DNA of 64,000 nt from Chondrus crispus (Eukaryota > Rhodophyta > Florideophyceae > Gigartinales > Gigartinaceae). A program made the translations under genes and the position numbers. The notes beneath the pieces are model-generated. The model was given only the letters and a program-made list of their open reading frames with translations, ran no database searches and had not been told where the DNA came from. Where the stretch lies: NCBI RefSeq assembly GCF_000350225.1, contig NW_005179109.1, forward strand, positions 62,001-126,000, written 5' to 3'. Numbering within the stretch: position 1 is the stretch's first letter; each line of letters opens with the position of its first letter. This document shows positions 32,928 to 44,436 of this stretch, piece after piece.

Positions 32928-33442
32928 ACTTTCACAGAGGAGCAGTCGACCAACAGTCGACGGCCGATGAAGTGTGGATTCTGATGACCTATAGCTCGTG
33001 TATACACCAGCAGCCATTCCGCGGCATAGACATGAGGAATCTGCATGGTTCTTCGTGCATATACGTGCATCAGAAGTAACGTGCTAACTTAGGGGCTACA
33101 GAAGCCCCAATGGCCGGTTATTATAGTAATAATCAAAAAGAAACTGCCAGGAGAGAAGTCTGGCCGATTGCCCAACGCCTCTTTTGTGGCAATTTTGTGA
33201 CCTGAATGCATTTGTCTTTGGACATTTAGCTCTAAAGATATGATTCATACGAATGAATATTTCTCTAGAGAGCTGGCGAAAGATTATAATCAAAGAATTT
33301 CTTTATTTCCACAAAAGGCAGTGAATTGTAGGTGTAACCGTTTACAACAGACGTTGTTGATACCATTCCTCTGTGCATGCTGTAACCTCCACGCCAGGTG
33401 AGATATGTGATACAGCTATCACTTGGAATGCATCAAATTCTG

Positions 33443-35611
33443 TCAAATGGTATCGGTTACAACAGACTTGCGCTTCCCTTGTATTGAGATGTTTGCCAAA
33501 GCTGCTGGGCGATTTGATACGGTCGCCTGACGCTTACGGTTCGACTCTGTCCCAACTAGAGTGACACGCATACGGTAGAATACAGAAAATGATGCAGGAA
33601 CCACGAAAACCTCCATGGTAGTCTTTCCAGAATCCAAATTCGTACGAGAGAGATCTTTGGACGCACCAGATATCTTGAAAGATACAGCCGACCGGCTGAA
33701 GGCTTCCACACAAGTACTGAAAATTCCCACCCGGTATCTTTGTTTAACATTGTCTTCAGTGGAGTCATTACTTGATATATTTCGATAGACAAATGTCCCG
33801 TAGTAAGTTCCAAGTACATCTCCCTTTCTGAAAGCTTTGTTTGCAAATAGTGATTCTTCACGAATGGATAAACCCAATTCAATCTCTTCAAAAGTCCTCA
33901 ACACGGCCCTGTCAATTGAATGAAATTTGTGTTTTAGAACTGGCGGCCATGAAGAAAGTGGTCTTGTTCTGAACGAGGAGAGTAGGAGTGGTTCATTCCA
34001 TAGCTTGCTTAGAAAATTGATAAAGTACGAGGGGATTGTCGAAAAAGACCCGAACCCCTGCGGGGCACTCCAGCACGATTCCAGGTTATCCAAATTCTCA
34101 TATCTTCTCATTTTTGAACGGGATACTACAAGGGCAGAATCGGTTAAAACTTGTTTTCCCTTGATTTCCCCTTTTTGTATTCGAGCAATAACAGTATTAT
34201 CTAGATTCCTTTCAGCAAACAGGAAACATTCCAGATTAGCTTCACAGCGTACGAAGTACCGGATTTCGTTCTCTGGCAAAGTCATACAAGCAATTCCAGT
34301 GGCGAAAGATCGTCCAAATGGATCCACCACAACGTCCTTTGGTATAGTGAAGCGGCGTATCAGCTCCTGAAGCAACTTTTGGCTTTTCTGGTCTCGATGG
34401 AGAGGTACTAGCCCATCTCCAAATCCCCTGCGATAGAGTGTTTCCGATTTTTGTCCAAGAGGCGCATTGTCCAGGACGTGACTGGTTGGTGAGAAACTCG
34501 ATTGAACAAGCTGAACTGCTCCATGACGGACATTTTCGGATGAACCGTCGTCTCGAGACGGGTACCGTGGGTGATAAGGAGACCTCTTGAAACCGTCCTC
34601 AGTTCTTACTGCGTGCATGGCGAAGTAGAATAGATTTCCGTATGTGCTTTTTGCAAGCTCAAAATCCATATCCTCGAGGAGTAGGAGCGGGATGTCATCC
34701 ACCTCAAATGAAGGCGTTCTGCCGTCTTCATCTGTACATGATTTGAAAGAGGTAGCCCATCTCGAGAAGTCCATTGCAGAGCAAAAGATAATTGCGTGCC
34801 CGCCCACTTCAACCATATCTTTGGTGCATTCTACCAAACGTTTGCTTTGTTCTTCTGATAAAACGGGGCGATCTGATCCGGAAATAGACTCTGATTTCAA
34901 TGAGGGCGGCTCGGTCAAAAGTAGCTTCGACGATTCTGCCAATGAGAAATCAATTGAATCATGAGTGATACGTTCCTCCTCTTCCAGCAGCGACTCGAAG
35001 TTACAGCAGTGGACCCGAAACAATACTGTTTCACAATAACCTTTCAACCTCTTCCTAGCCTCTGCACACTCGCAAAAAGTTTTGCATGGGTCCGTATCGG
35101 GGTTTGAAGTGCTGTCCCCTTCCTGCCCTGAAGCATTATCTTCTTGTCCAATTTCTACAATGACGGCCTCACTAGACCTTTGACTCATTCTGCTCTTTTC
35201 GACAACTAAAGATTGATGAACTACGAGTTGGAAACGAGCAACAATTGTTGGAGACGGAATGCCGAAACGAAGCGGAAGTGATCCATCACTCGGAACCTCA
35301 AATCTCTTCGATTCATTCCACGCTGTCAAGGAGTAATGGAACAACGTATCGTCATTCATCGAATCGCGTACATTCTGGACGAAAATCATTGCAAGAGAGC
35401 GCAAAACGTTGTCTACATCTTCACTGCGGCTCTGAGCTCCGAAATGTTGTCCTGTAATACCACCGACAGGATTTCTGAAAGTCTTTCTCTGAGAAGCTGG
35501 TGCGTATCCGTCTGAGCTGTCCTTGATAACAACAAATTCAACCATCTCTAGATTGAAGTGAAGGTATGGCAAGAGACCTTCTTCAGAGTTCACAAATCCA
35601 ATTGCTTCCAA
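33443..35611 (-). CDS. DNA N6/N4 methyltransferase joined to a SET-like domain
   Basis: This open frame of 722 codons shows the beta-class order of DNA adenine/cytosine-N4 methyltransferases (N6_N4_Mtase). First comes a catalytic-motif candidate LLLTEPPSL (residues 230-238), then VEVGGHAIIFCS (268-279). The LHRDQKSQKLLQELIRRFTI helix (404-423) is followed by the cofactor loop VVVDPFGRSFATGIACM (427-443). Near residues 577-610 ELGLSIREESLFANKAFRKG, then DVLGTYYGTFVY, resembles the start of a SET domain. FKISGASKDLSRTNLDSG may be its later core, though the usual NHSC is not seen. TEPP in place of (D/N/S)PP(Y/F), and FGRSFATG in place of FxGxG, leave activity in doubt. It could methylate transposon or host DNA and mark histones. 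Its 5' part lies in 35612-36253. Confidence 0.7.
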   Translation of the reverse strand: MEAIGFVNSEEGLLPYLHFNLEMVEFVVIKDSSDGYAPASQRKTFRNPVGGITGQHFGAQSRSEDVDNVLRSLAMIFVQNVRDSMNDDTLFHYSLTAWNESKRFEVPSDGSLPLRFGIPSPTIVARFQLVVHQSLVVEKSRMSQRSSEAVIVEIGQEDNASGQEGDSTSNPDTDPCKTFCECAEARKRLKGYCETVLFRVHCCNFESLLEEEERITHDSIDFSLAESSKLLLTEPPSLKSESISGSDRPVLSEEQSKRLVECTKDMVEVGGHAIIFCSAMDFSRWATSFKSCTDEDGRTPSFEVDDIPLLLLEDMDFELAKSTYGNLFYFAMHAVRTEDGFKRSPYHPRYPSRDDGSSENVRHGAVQLVQSSFSPTSHVLDNAPLGQKSETLYRRGFGDGLVPLHRDQKSQKLLQELIRRFTIPKDVVVDPFGRSFATGIACMTLPENEIRYFVRCEANLECFLFAERNLDNTVIARIQKGEIKGKQVLTDSALVVSRSKMRRYENLDNLESCWSAPQGFGSFSTIPSYFINFLSKLWNEPLLLSSFRTRPLSSWPPVLKHKFHSIDRAVLRTFEEIELGLSIREESLFANKAFRKGDVLGTYYGTFVYRNISSNDSTEDNVKQRYRVGIFSTCVEAFSRSAVSFKISGASKDLSRTNLDSGKTTMEVFVVPASFSVFYRMRVTLVGTESNRKRQATVSNRPAALANISIQGKRKSVVTDTI

Positions 35612-36253
35612 AAGGTATCATACTGGGATGATCCCAGCAAAAGCACAATAGACTGAAATACACTCGCAATCCTTTGTGACTGGGATCTTAATTTGTTGTA
35701 AGGCGGCTTCACTGAAGAGCGTTTTCGGGTTCGCCTAGCGCGTTCCCTTTTCCTGTCCGCATGGTAGCGTTCTGACCTTCTCGATAGAATTTGAAGAGCC
35801 CAAAAGAAACATATCTGGTGGAGTGTAGTTGGTACACTTGTATTAAATAATTCATTCGACTTTCTTGGCGATGTAGACATAACTTGCACGAGATCGCAGC
35901 ATACTCCACATTTGTGGCTTTGAAGGTGTCCCAAACACGCTTATCGACTTTTCGACCGACTGCAATGCCATCTTCGTTACTGAAAAAACGTTTGCACACA
36001 CGTAGGTATCCGAATAAACTTGCAATAACAGATGAATTGATATCGAAATCAAGTGCTTTAATCGTTCCGCGCCTCTGCCCTCTTTCGCCCATTCACAGAT
36101 AGCCATCAGAGGCCTGCTTTGTACATCGTAACCATCCGCGTTGCCCACATCCAGAGCACATGAATCTCGGCAAAGCGCAAGTAGAATCATGTTTCTCTTG
36201 AAGCTGGTCGCTCCCTCGGGAACGACACCATTCCTTTGGAGATAAACAGTCAT
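35612..36253 (-). pseudogene. Likely 5' part of the methyltransferase gene
   Basis: From a Met at 36253 (MTVYLQRNGVVPEGATSFKR) the sense seems to pass at about 36070 into a second frame (IKALDFDINSSVIASLFGYL, RVCKRFFSNEDGIAVGRKVD). At about 35930 it passes into a third (CGVCCDLVQVMSTSPRKSNE, RYHADRKRERARRTRKR), joining the 722-codon frame near 35620. No domain is recognised; a strongly basic patch suggests DNA or nuclear binding. The frame changes mean the gene is broken or contains short introns I cannot define. Confidence 0.4.
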
Positions 36254-36887
36254 GGAAGACGAAATCTGTGCAACTAAACTTGTTGCAGCGATTCAGGTAG
36301 TGGGAGACGGTTGTCCTTGGGATTTAAGACTGTGGCGACGCGCCCTTAACTTCAGCATTGCAGTTCGCTTGAAGTACCGACGCAGCAGAGGGGAGCTTCT
36401 CAGTTTACACTGGGGTCGGACGTGAAATGAATAGGAGGAAAGGGTGTGTGTATTGATAAGGGGTATGCCTGATAGTGGGTGGGGTCGTTTTGTATAATCG
36501 GACAGTTGGTAGAAAGCGTGGAATTTTTGAACCGCACAAAATCGCTATTTAAAAATTGATAAAAGCCGGCCGCCATCGAAGGGTCTCGATGCACAGATGG
36601 GAATCCCATTAGCAGTGTCTGGCATGGTCACGGACGACGTGCATGACTTTGGCTTTCCCGACGCGAAAGGGTGCAGCAACGCTGGGCGAGTAGCCGTTGC
36701 GTGGTAACCCGGGTCGGGTTTCAGGCAAATCTCGAAAGATGACAATGCGCATGGGTCCAAAAGTCGCCGCCTTACGGAACGGCTGTCGCAACCCGCTGGA
36801 AGAGCACGTATTACAAATCTTCATTCACAACGTCAGCGATCCGTTAATCGCGTCCTTCCAATCGAGGAGAAGCCGCACGGAGAGGCA
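36254..36887. promoter_or_regulatory. Shared intergenic region of two divergent genes
   Basis: The methyltransferase gene runs left and the ParB-like gene runs right from this 630-base stretch, so it probably holds both promoters. No convincing core element is identified. The start of the plus-strand gene is uncertain, since its frame stays open upstream of 36888. Confidence 0.4.
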
Positions 36888-39800
36888 TTGAACCTAACTG
36901 AGGCAGTTGCTCAAGATTACGGAACGGGCAGTCGTCGACTCATTGAGCCGCCTTTGAGAAGCGTCCTTAATCACCTTTGCTCACTCGCTAGCTGCTCTCG
37001 AGGACCGGATCCAGCGAGCCACTTGGGAACAGTGGCTACAGAAGAAGTACCATCACCACCAGCTACTCTGAAGGAGATTACCGTCGACTCTGCCGCCCAG
37101 AACCCTCCACCCGTCTTAAAGGGTGTTATCCTCAAACAAAAAGTTTCGCCTGATAGTCCGAAAACACATCCTTCGAGCACGCACACGCGGCGTGGAAACG
37201 ACACTGAAGAAGTTTTAACGCCTGAAAGCCCGGACAGGGGTGGAAACTCAGGTCGTTCGAGGGCGATCACAGAGAGTCAGAAGAAGGGAAAAGCAGCATC
37301 TACGAGCTCACCAAGCAATCAGTCTGATACAATAGTGCTCAGTCCTGCTGTGAACTATGCCAATCAAACGTTTCACCCTGGAATGGTAGTAATACTATCA
37401 GATGACTCTGGCAGAGATCTATGCGATGCAGTAATCGCAGGTTCAAATATAAGACCATCAACCGTTTGTAGAGTCATCAAGGGTCAGTCGTTGATCACTA
37501 AAAATGGTCCGTTTGCATCGAAAGACTTTATTGCGGTCAAGGTTACCAACATAAAAGTCAAGAGAAACACAAATATCCGTACCGGATGCTTGGAATCAGA
37601 GGAGCAAGCCCCAAGGCTTTGACAAGGTTGAAAGGAAGAATGTATATGCATGGGATGCTGCAAACATTTCGTTTCCTGATGCAGGCCCACCTCGACGCCA
37701 AGTACATGACGGAAGGATTGTCGAGGAAGAAAAATCGGGCGCGATCGCGCGCGATCCCGAAGCGAGGTACGAAGTTCCCGTAAGTGCTTTATCGGATCCT
37801 GTAAAAGTTGATACCAGCCGTGCAGGTCGTGATTACAGTCCCTCGTGGCAAAGGCAATTGCTGGTCCTTTCCGATCAACCTCTTGTTGCCTCAAAAGCCC
37901 AAGGCGTTTCGTGGGGTGCAGCTGCGCAGAATCCTGCCGTCGTAACACGCTTCATCCCTGATGCGGAGGAGGACGGTGACTCTAAATTCGAGAGATGCAT
38001 AAAGAAATGGCCCAAGCTGTCGGAAACAGCTGTTTTTGACGAAGCCGATTCCGTGCAGTCTCTTCGGAGAAGTGCCGCAGCTCCCGCTGAATCCTCTGGT
38101 CAGTCAGTTGAAATATTTGGGTTGGATGTTGATGGCGACGAGGTCTACATTCCTTACATTTCGGACAATGAAGAAAACGAAGAAGTGAATGACCTCATGA
38201 ATCGCCTACCCCCTCCGGCTCGTCTGGGGGACTACATTCAGAAGGAAGTCAGGATTCGCTTCGATCAGTTAATCCTTCCAGCATTCGGTACTCGCAGTAT
38301 TCGTACCTCTCATGTCGACGATCTTGACGAGGATATGAGACGGGGAGATTTTGTCTCTGGATCACTGGGAAAGGTTGCCGTGGCTATGCACAGAACAGTC
38401 AAGGGAAAACGGCTATTTGCCAAGCTTGAGTTTGGACTTGGGAACAAGGACAATGAGCTTCCTTTGTACGAAATGGACGAGGGAGGTCACCGGAGACTCG
38501 TTGAGCTCATTATAATCGACGGACTGCATCGAACATCAGCAATGTACAAGTTTCATCGTCTTCTGGCAAAAGAACGGAGGCTTCTATTAAGCGAAAGCAA
38601 ACTGTACATAACAGTTGTCCTATGGGAGAGAATTGATGCTCTTCGGATGACTGAGGAGGAGTTGATAGCAATTGGGAATGAAATGAATCAGAGAGGGGAG
38701 AGAAGAGCACCGGCTACATTTGATGATCTGGTGTACTTCTCTGTTTCATGCATTAGATTTCATGTGGAACGGCTGAAGACCAGGAAACTCTCCTTGAATT
38801 CTCGAGCAGTGTTCAAGTCCTTTATGTTTTCCGGCCCATTCCAGACAAAAAGGGGTTCACCCAACGGCGATTTGCTCGTATTGCATTGACGTTCTACAGA
38901 CACTCAGAAGTGTATGAGAAATTCAGGAATCTTTGGAATCGGAACCCTGTCGTGAGGATAACACATGTTGAGGATACTGCCTTCCATCGCCTTGCAGCTG
39001 GAACGCAGATTCTTGCTTTGGAATGTGTCATAGGGTTGCTGTTGTATGTAAGAAACAAAGGTGCGAAGGGTACATTCAGAAGTGGAGCACGGACATTCTT
39101 TGAAGAGGTTCAGAAGCTGGAAAATATCACACGAGATAGGGGTCAGCGACACAATATGGCAGTAGAGGAGATTATGACCTTGCCAAGTTCACCAGGTAGT
39201 ACTGTACGTGAAGTGCTCGTCAACACAATGGCCAAATTTCAGGTCCACGGATCAACCAGGGCATCTGTAGTCAAAAGAGAAAGCGAGCGTATTGCTCGCC
39301 GAAAAAAGTTCACGAGGCAGTTATCCAAGGCTGTTACGGAACGTCAGAGAGATTTCGAACACGAAGCACAAAAGGATTCCAATACGTCAATGGCTATCGC
39401 GGCGCAACGCAAGTCTTCGAGGACAAAACCAGCAGAACCATCGAATGAGCTGACTCTTTTGATGCAAAACTATACAAACAACAGAAGGCATACCGTTGGA
39501 AGCCTCAAAAGAAGAGTGGGTCCGACAAGAATCATAGCACACGTTGGGACAGCGACTTCGACAAAGATGCGTTAGATATTCCAAGGAAACATCCAGATAA
39601 GGTTCCTAAACCTGTTGAAGAGGAGTTAGAGGGGTCTGGGGAGAACAATCGTTCTGGTGAAGAGGAAGAGAAACGAACCTCTGTTCAAGAATGTCACCCA
39701 CTTGACGATCACGTCCCCCCGTTCCCAGAACACTTGCGAATTACTCGGCGTAGACCTGGATATGAGGAAAAATGGTTCCAGATGTATGCTTTGATTCTAG

Positions 39801-40015
39801 ATGGTCTGCTATCTACGGCACTCTTCGACCGGATTGAATCTAATAATGCTATTACGGAGTGCGTCTCACCCGTCCTTCAGATTCTTGGAGTTCTAGACAA
39901 CCATCGGGCTGTTCACTTCGTCCCGAAGACCTTCGAAGCATTCACCACTGTCTGTGGGGACACGCTAACCTACAAGTGCAGAGAGGAATGGGACCGTTCT
40001 GTCTCTGTAATATGA
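36888..40015 (+). pseudogene. ParB/sulfiredoxin-like protein on the CACTA element
   Basis: A Ser/Pro-rich, probably disordered N-terminal part (36888-37620) is followed by the long frame 37555-38889. It holds VRIRFDQLILPAFGTRSIR, then VELIIIDGLHRTSAMYKFHR with the box (V/I)IDGxHR, and LYITVVLWERIDALRMTEEE. This is the pattern of the ParB N-terminal fold, which binds and hydrolyses CTP or acts as a nuclease in bacterial and phage relatives. It is often found beside DNA methyltransferases there. The frame at 38886-39575 continues it, then 39500-40015. Frame changes near 37580, 38800, 39450 and 40000 suggest a broken gene. It may once have been one protein with the oxygenase that follows. Function in the element is inferred. 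Confidence 0.6.
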
Positions 40016-41224
40016 CCGAAGAGACGCATAGGAGATACGAGAGCCTCCTCCCTACGAATGAAACATCAGATGCTCGTCCAGCAAAGACCAGTGTCAAAAA
40101 GGAAGATTTTAAAGAAATGGAAAATGGAAAGAAGGATCAACCGGCGCTTACGGACGGGCTTTGTTTGCTTGGAAGACTCAGGAACTTCACGAAAACGGTT
40201 ACTGCATTCTTTGAGATTTCATGGTGGTAGGATGTGATGACCCGCCGAAGCCGGATGACGTTCCATCATCTGCACCCAGTAGCAACCCGTGGGAAACTGT
40301 TCTGATGTACTTTAGTGCTTTGTTTCCTGGCGAGAAGGTATTAATCAACGGTCGAAGAACAGAGACTTGGGGCAGGATTCATAACAAGAACAGCGCCGGT
40401 AACGATGGTACTGATGGCGAACTTCGTTTCATTACTAAGCGAAAGGCCCTGTTCGAGGATCTAGAAGCTTGTTGTGCAGAAGAAGGGGATGAAGCATTTC
40501 AAGTCATGAAGTGCAAAGCAGAGGCTGAGGTTACTGTGGCCATGGCGCTTTTTTTCCTTCGGATGACTTCAAAGAGCATGAAGAAGCCTAATACGCATGA
40601 GTGCAACCTCAATGTCTATAGGGAGTATGATGATATGGATGAAGGGGTTAATTGCAAAAAAACCTTTCATCAGTCGCTGATGAGAATGAGGCGTGCTCCA
40701 TTCCGAGCAGCGGAAGTCGAATTCTTCTGACGGGAAAAGGTTGCAAGAGACAAGCAATTCATTCAGATTATGCAGCTGAAGAACAGAAAGAGGGATCCGA
40801 ATGTGGGAATAGCAGCTTCTTTACGATTTTCACGGGATGCGATCCCGGTACCATTTGGGTGTGGCCTCGTACGCACATCTATAAGTTTGCGCCTAAACCC
40901 AAAAGGCAGATGTGGGCAAATCTCGTGGAAGCGAAACTGGTAACGTTCCCACCACACTCAACATTTGTTGGACGTGCTGATCTGGAACATGCTGGTGCAG
41001 ACTACTATGAACGCCCTGAGATGCTAGTGGCGAAGTCAGTCGAAAAGGAATCTACTTTGTACAACCACAGACGGCCTGTAGTGCAATGCGCCTGTCGGGC
41101 AGAGACGGCGGTCCGATGGTCCAGCAAAAACAACAACAGCGACAAAAAGAAGAACTGCCGATGGCACAGCGCTACGGAGTGTCCGACTCTCCCTTCTCCG
41201 TTTAAACGAGCTTGCGACTCGTAG
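40016..41224 (+). pseudogene. 2-oxoglutarate/Fe(II) oxygenase-like domain
   Basis: After a linker, the frame at 40652-41224 reads KRQAIHSDYA with the iron-binding H-x-D (residues 37 and 39). It continues FFTIFTGCDPGTIWVWPRTH, KLVTFPPHSTFVGRAD, then LEHAGADYYER with the distal His (113) and an Arg eight residues on that could bind 2-oxoglutarate. This H-x-D...H...R layout and the beta-rich spacing fit the double-stranded beta-helix of 2OG oxygenases, which include AlkB and TET/JBP DNA demethylases. No subfamily can be fixed by eye. The upstream frame 40221-40730 probably belongs to the same protein. Frame changes near 40210 and 40690 break it. It directly follows the ParB-like frames. Confidence 0.55.
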
Positions 41225-41227
41225 TAG

Positions 41228-41970
41228 CTCGGATCCCTGATGGGGGGGCACAGAGAAATAGCCCGGCCCGGGATCGGTGTGGTAGAGACTTGCGAAGAGA
41301 TCTGCTCGACGAGTGTGGAGTGGGGCGCGTACGTAGGTACCCCGGTTCCACTGGGTTGTAAGGCCAATGCTAGTTGAGCTTCTTCGACACCTTTTAACGC
41401 GACAAGGCCTTCGACGGGGGCGTCGCAACGCAGCCCGACGGGATGAAATGAAAGTAGCAGCGCTACGTCAACCGTGCCGCCCGATGGCTCGAAACACCTA
41501 CACCGGTTCGGTCGCAACCGACACCGATGGTACCAACACTGGCTCGTACTACGACGGAGCCCTTCGAGGGAGACGTCGTTGCAACGGTTTCCGTCGGAAA
41601 ATGGGTCACAGTAGCAGCGGTACGTCAACTGTGTCGCCCGATGGCTCGAAACACCTACACCGGTTCGGTCGCAACCGAGGCCGATGGCACCAACACAAGG
41701 TAAGGGGAAAATAGGTAGAATTAGAGATAGAAAAGGATAGGGAAATAAAGGAAAGAGAAAAGGGAATCCCGAGCGATGGAGGATGCCGTAGGTTTAGGTA
41801 AAAGGGAGCGTCTTGGTAGAGACGGACTTCGACCAAGGCGACATTCAACCCCGGCAACTCGGGTTGGTTTATTGACTTGTTCGGTCAAAGGGCTAAGTTA
41901 TATAGAGCCCCGCCGGGGCGAGTACAGTAGCTCCCGGCTCTAGATTCTAGATCTAATCTAGTGTCAGCAA
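41228..41970. repeat. GC-rich insertion with tandem repeat
   Basis: A unit of about 87 bases starting GTAGCAGCG occurs at 41454-41540 and again at 41611-41697 (period 157), with few differences. GC-rich sequence and a TATATAGAGCCCCGCCGGGGC stretch near 41898 differ from the AT-richer neighbours. It resembles retroelement non-coding DNA such as 59.0-59.6 kb, but no clear LTR ends or target duplication are visible. Confidence 0.5.
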
Positions 41971-42289
41971 AATTAATGCCAACTAATTAACTAAATAAAA
42001 TAAAATAATTAAAAATTAAAACTGTGCAATTATTCACACGTGTGTCCCCCAAACCCGGACTACTTTTCGTATCCAAATGTTTTCCTTTCTTTTCACCCCC
42101 CTTTCCAGGTGCGTATTGCACTACACGGCCACTTCGAGGACACATGTACTTTATACGTTATAAAGACAAGGGTATGTTTGGAGATCAATTCCACATGCAC
42201 TCCACCTTCAAGGTTTCGTGGCAAAACTCAGAGAAGAGAAGGGAATCTGATGATGATTCGAAATAGCGTATGTTGGCAATAATCGTTTT

Positions 42290-43370
42290 CAAGATTGTCA
42301 CTGCAAGGGGACCATTGCCCTCTCTTAGGCTTTCATTGACAGCGCGGGCGGAGAGCAGGGGTGCGCCGGAGCTTTTTACCGACTTTTGCAGGCGGTGGGT
42401 AGCGACGCGATTCGCTGGCGCAGGGAGCGCCGCGTGGGGCCGCGGCTCGCGAACGAGCTGATGGAGCGCGAGCGCAGCTCGGGCGGCGCGTGGCGGCGGA
42501 GGGAGCATGTGGAGGCGGGAGAGGCTGGAGGGCTGCTGGAGTTGCCGAGTGCGCGGGGGCGAAAGCACGGCATATATTGAAAATGAATATAATTATAATG
42601 CGATAATTGAAAATACTTTGTGAGTTTAGTATCACCAGGGGGTTTCTGGCGGACCGGTACACCGGTCAAATCGAGAAACTGGAGGGGCAGAGGTTCGAAC
42701 AGGTGGGGGGGCAATGGGGAGACTCACGCCCACTCATGCCCCCTGCGTTCGAGCCGCGCCGGGAACTTTACGTTTGGCATTATTTAATTCCCTTTTGCTA
42801 GTTTTTTTCCACCGCAAATGGAGATGGCCTGCACTTCGTCCTGCACCACGTAAAAGAATTTCGAATCTCGCTCCCTTCCTCGCATCTGCTCTCTCCTTGC
42901 CCCGTGCCCCTCCTAGCACACTTCTCCTCTCCCCCCGGCATAACCCCGCGGCCCCCTCCGCGGCCTCCCTTGAGTTCACCGCCATGTACCTGGAACAGAT
43001 GTCCCTCTTGCAGACGTTCCCACCGCCGCCGACCTCTGTCACGCTCCCCCCGCACCTTCACACGCTCTTCGAAGCGCTGCCGCTCAACATGTAGGCCCCG
43101 CTGCCACACGTGCGCGAGCTCCTGCGGCGCCTACTGCACCACCTGTACGACGCGCTGCACCCGTCGTCCGCGATGATCGCCGCGTGCACCCTAGCCCTCT
43201 CTTGCGCCCGTGCACCGCCACCAGTTCGCGTCGCTGGGCCTGGTCCATCTACTGCTGACGGCCTTGCCGCCGCTCCTGCCGCACCAGGCCCTCGGCCCGC
43301 TGCTATGATCCACGGCCCGCGCCGTGCTCGACGGCCCGGTCGTCGCGCTCGCGTGCATTTGTGGAAGAGA
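42290..43370. other. GC-rich block within the CACTA element
   Basis: Both strands carry short frames with biased composition. On the plus strand from 42983 a frame reads MYLEQMSLLQTFPPPPTSVT and, past a stop, LPHVRELLRRLLHHLYDALH, which could be a captured or degraded gene piece. I recognise nothing. 41971-42290 holds AT-rich sequence without features. Confidence 0.3.
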
Positions 43371-43674
43371 TCTCAACTAAGTTTTACCAATGCGACAATA
43401 GAGGATGCTTCGATTATTCTGTATGGGATCGGAATTATTGAGCATAGCAGTCCTTCATTCCGTGGGGCGACGGCATATCTTATCGATCCGTCGCGCAGTA
43501 GCAGAGACGGGTTCTGCCGTCGGAAAAGGTTGGCATGGATGGTGTGAGAAGAAACTTGGAATCTCGGTGAGCTAGGAAAAGGGACGCTTTTTTCGGAGTT
43601 AGTCCTACGCTCCCATCGCCAATTCTACTCCAGAAGCACATCAAGTCCCCTCGTAGTAACCGCCCTCCTTACAA

Positions 43675-44130
43675 ATGCACCTACAAATGCCGTCAGCAAT
43701 TCCCGTCCCGCAACTACCACAGCAAAGTCTTGGTCAAGAGCCGCCGAATGTTCAGCAGATCCGAACGGGACCCAACTTGACAAATGTTTGGAAAAATAAC
43801 TTTTATTCATCCTCTGCACTGATAATTGGTACCAAGTTCTACAAACTCACAAAGAGTACACAGCTCATTCTTGAGCAGTTAGGGGGAAACACTAAGGTCT
43901 TTTTATACCAAAGTATACTTCAGTTCCTGTGGGGTCGCCCGTTTGTATCGCAAGCAATCGCTACGAGACCTCTACCTGCGGGAGCAATTGTAGCACGGGG
44001 CCACGGGAATCACCATGGTGAATCGGTGCACTGCACCGCTACATCGAAGGAATCTGTGCCACTTATGCACTTTGTAGGGTGCAGATCTATAGAACCTTCA
44101 TGTCATCAGGAACTGGGCGTTCGCCAGTAG
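43675..44130 (+). CDS. Hypothetical frame, 151 codons
   Basis: The frame has an even composition (NVQQIRTGPNLTNVWKNNFY, STQLILEQLGGNTKVFLYQS) and could be a fragment of a transposon protein. No domain is recognised. It lies between the GC-rich block and the minus-strand gene at 44437-46027. Confidence 0.3.
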   Translation: MHLQMPSAIPVPQLPQQSLGQEPPNVQQIRTGPNLTNVWKNNFYSSSALIIGTKFYKLTKSTQLILEQLGGNTKVFLYQSILQFLWGRPFVSQAIATRPLPAGAIVARGHGNHHGESVHCTATSKESVPLMHFVGCRSIEPSCHQELGVRQ

Positions 44131-44436
44131 GCTTCTGAGGAAGGTGCAACCAATTACTCATCTGCTCAAGTGCATGAGGTATACCTCCCTCAAGGTTGAC
44201 GCAAACCTAACCCAGCCACCCCCTAAAGAAAAGCTCTGTTATAGCAGGGTATAGATTTCAAACGCTCCTTGGAGTGAAGGAGCTGGAGCTCGAGATGTGG
44301 ATCCACGATGGCGAAACATTAGATCTCATGTGGGATGACATGTGGTAGTACTCCTGAATGATCTCACCGGAAGTTGTCCTCCAGCTATTCATTTTACACT
44401 ATGGTATGGAGCTCTACCTTTAGCTTAACAGTAACA

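Noticed and set aside
42904-43547. Arginine- and proline-rich proteins in the GC-rich block
   Set aside because: The composition follows GC content, frames on both strands are similar, and no domain is visible.
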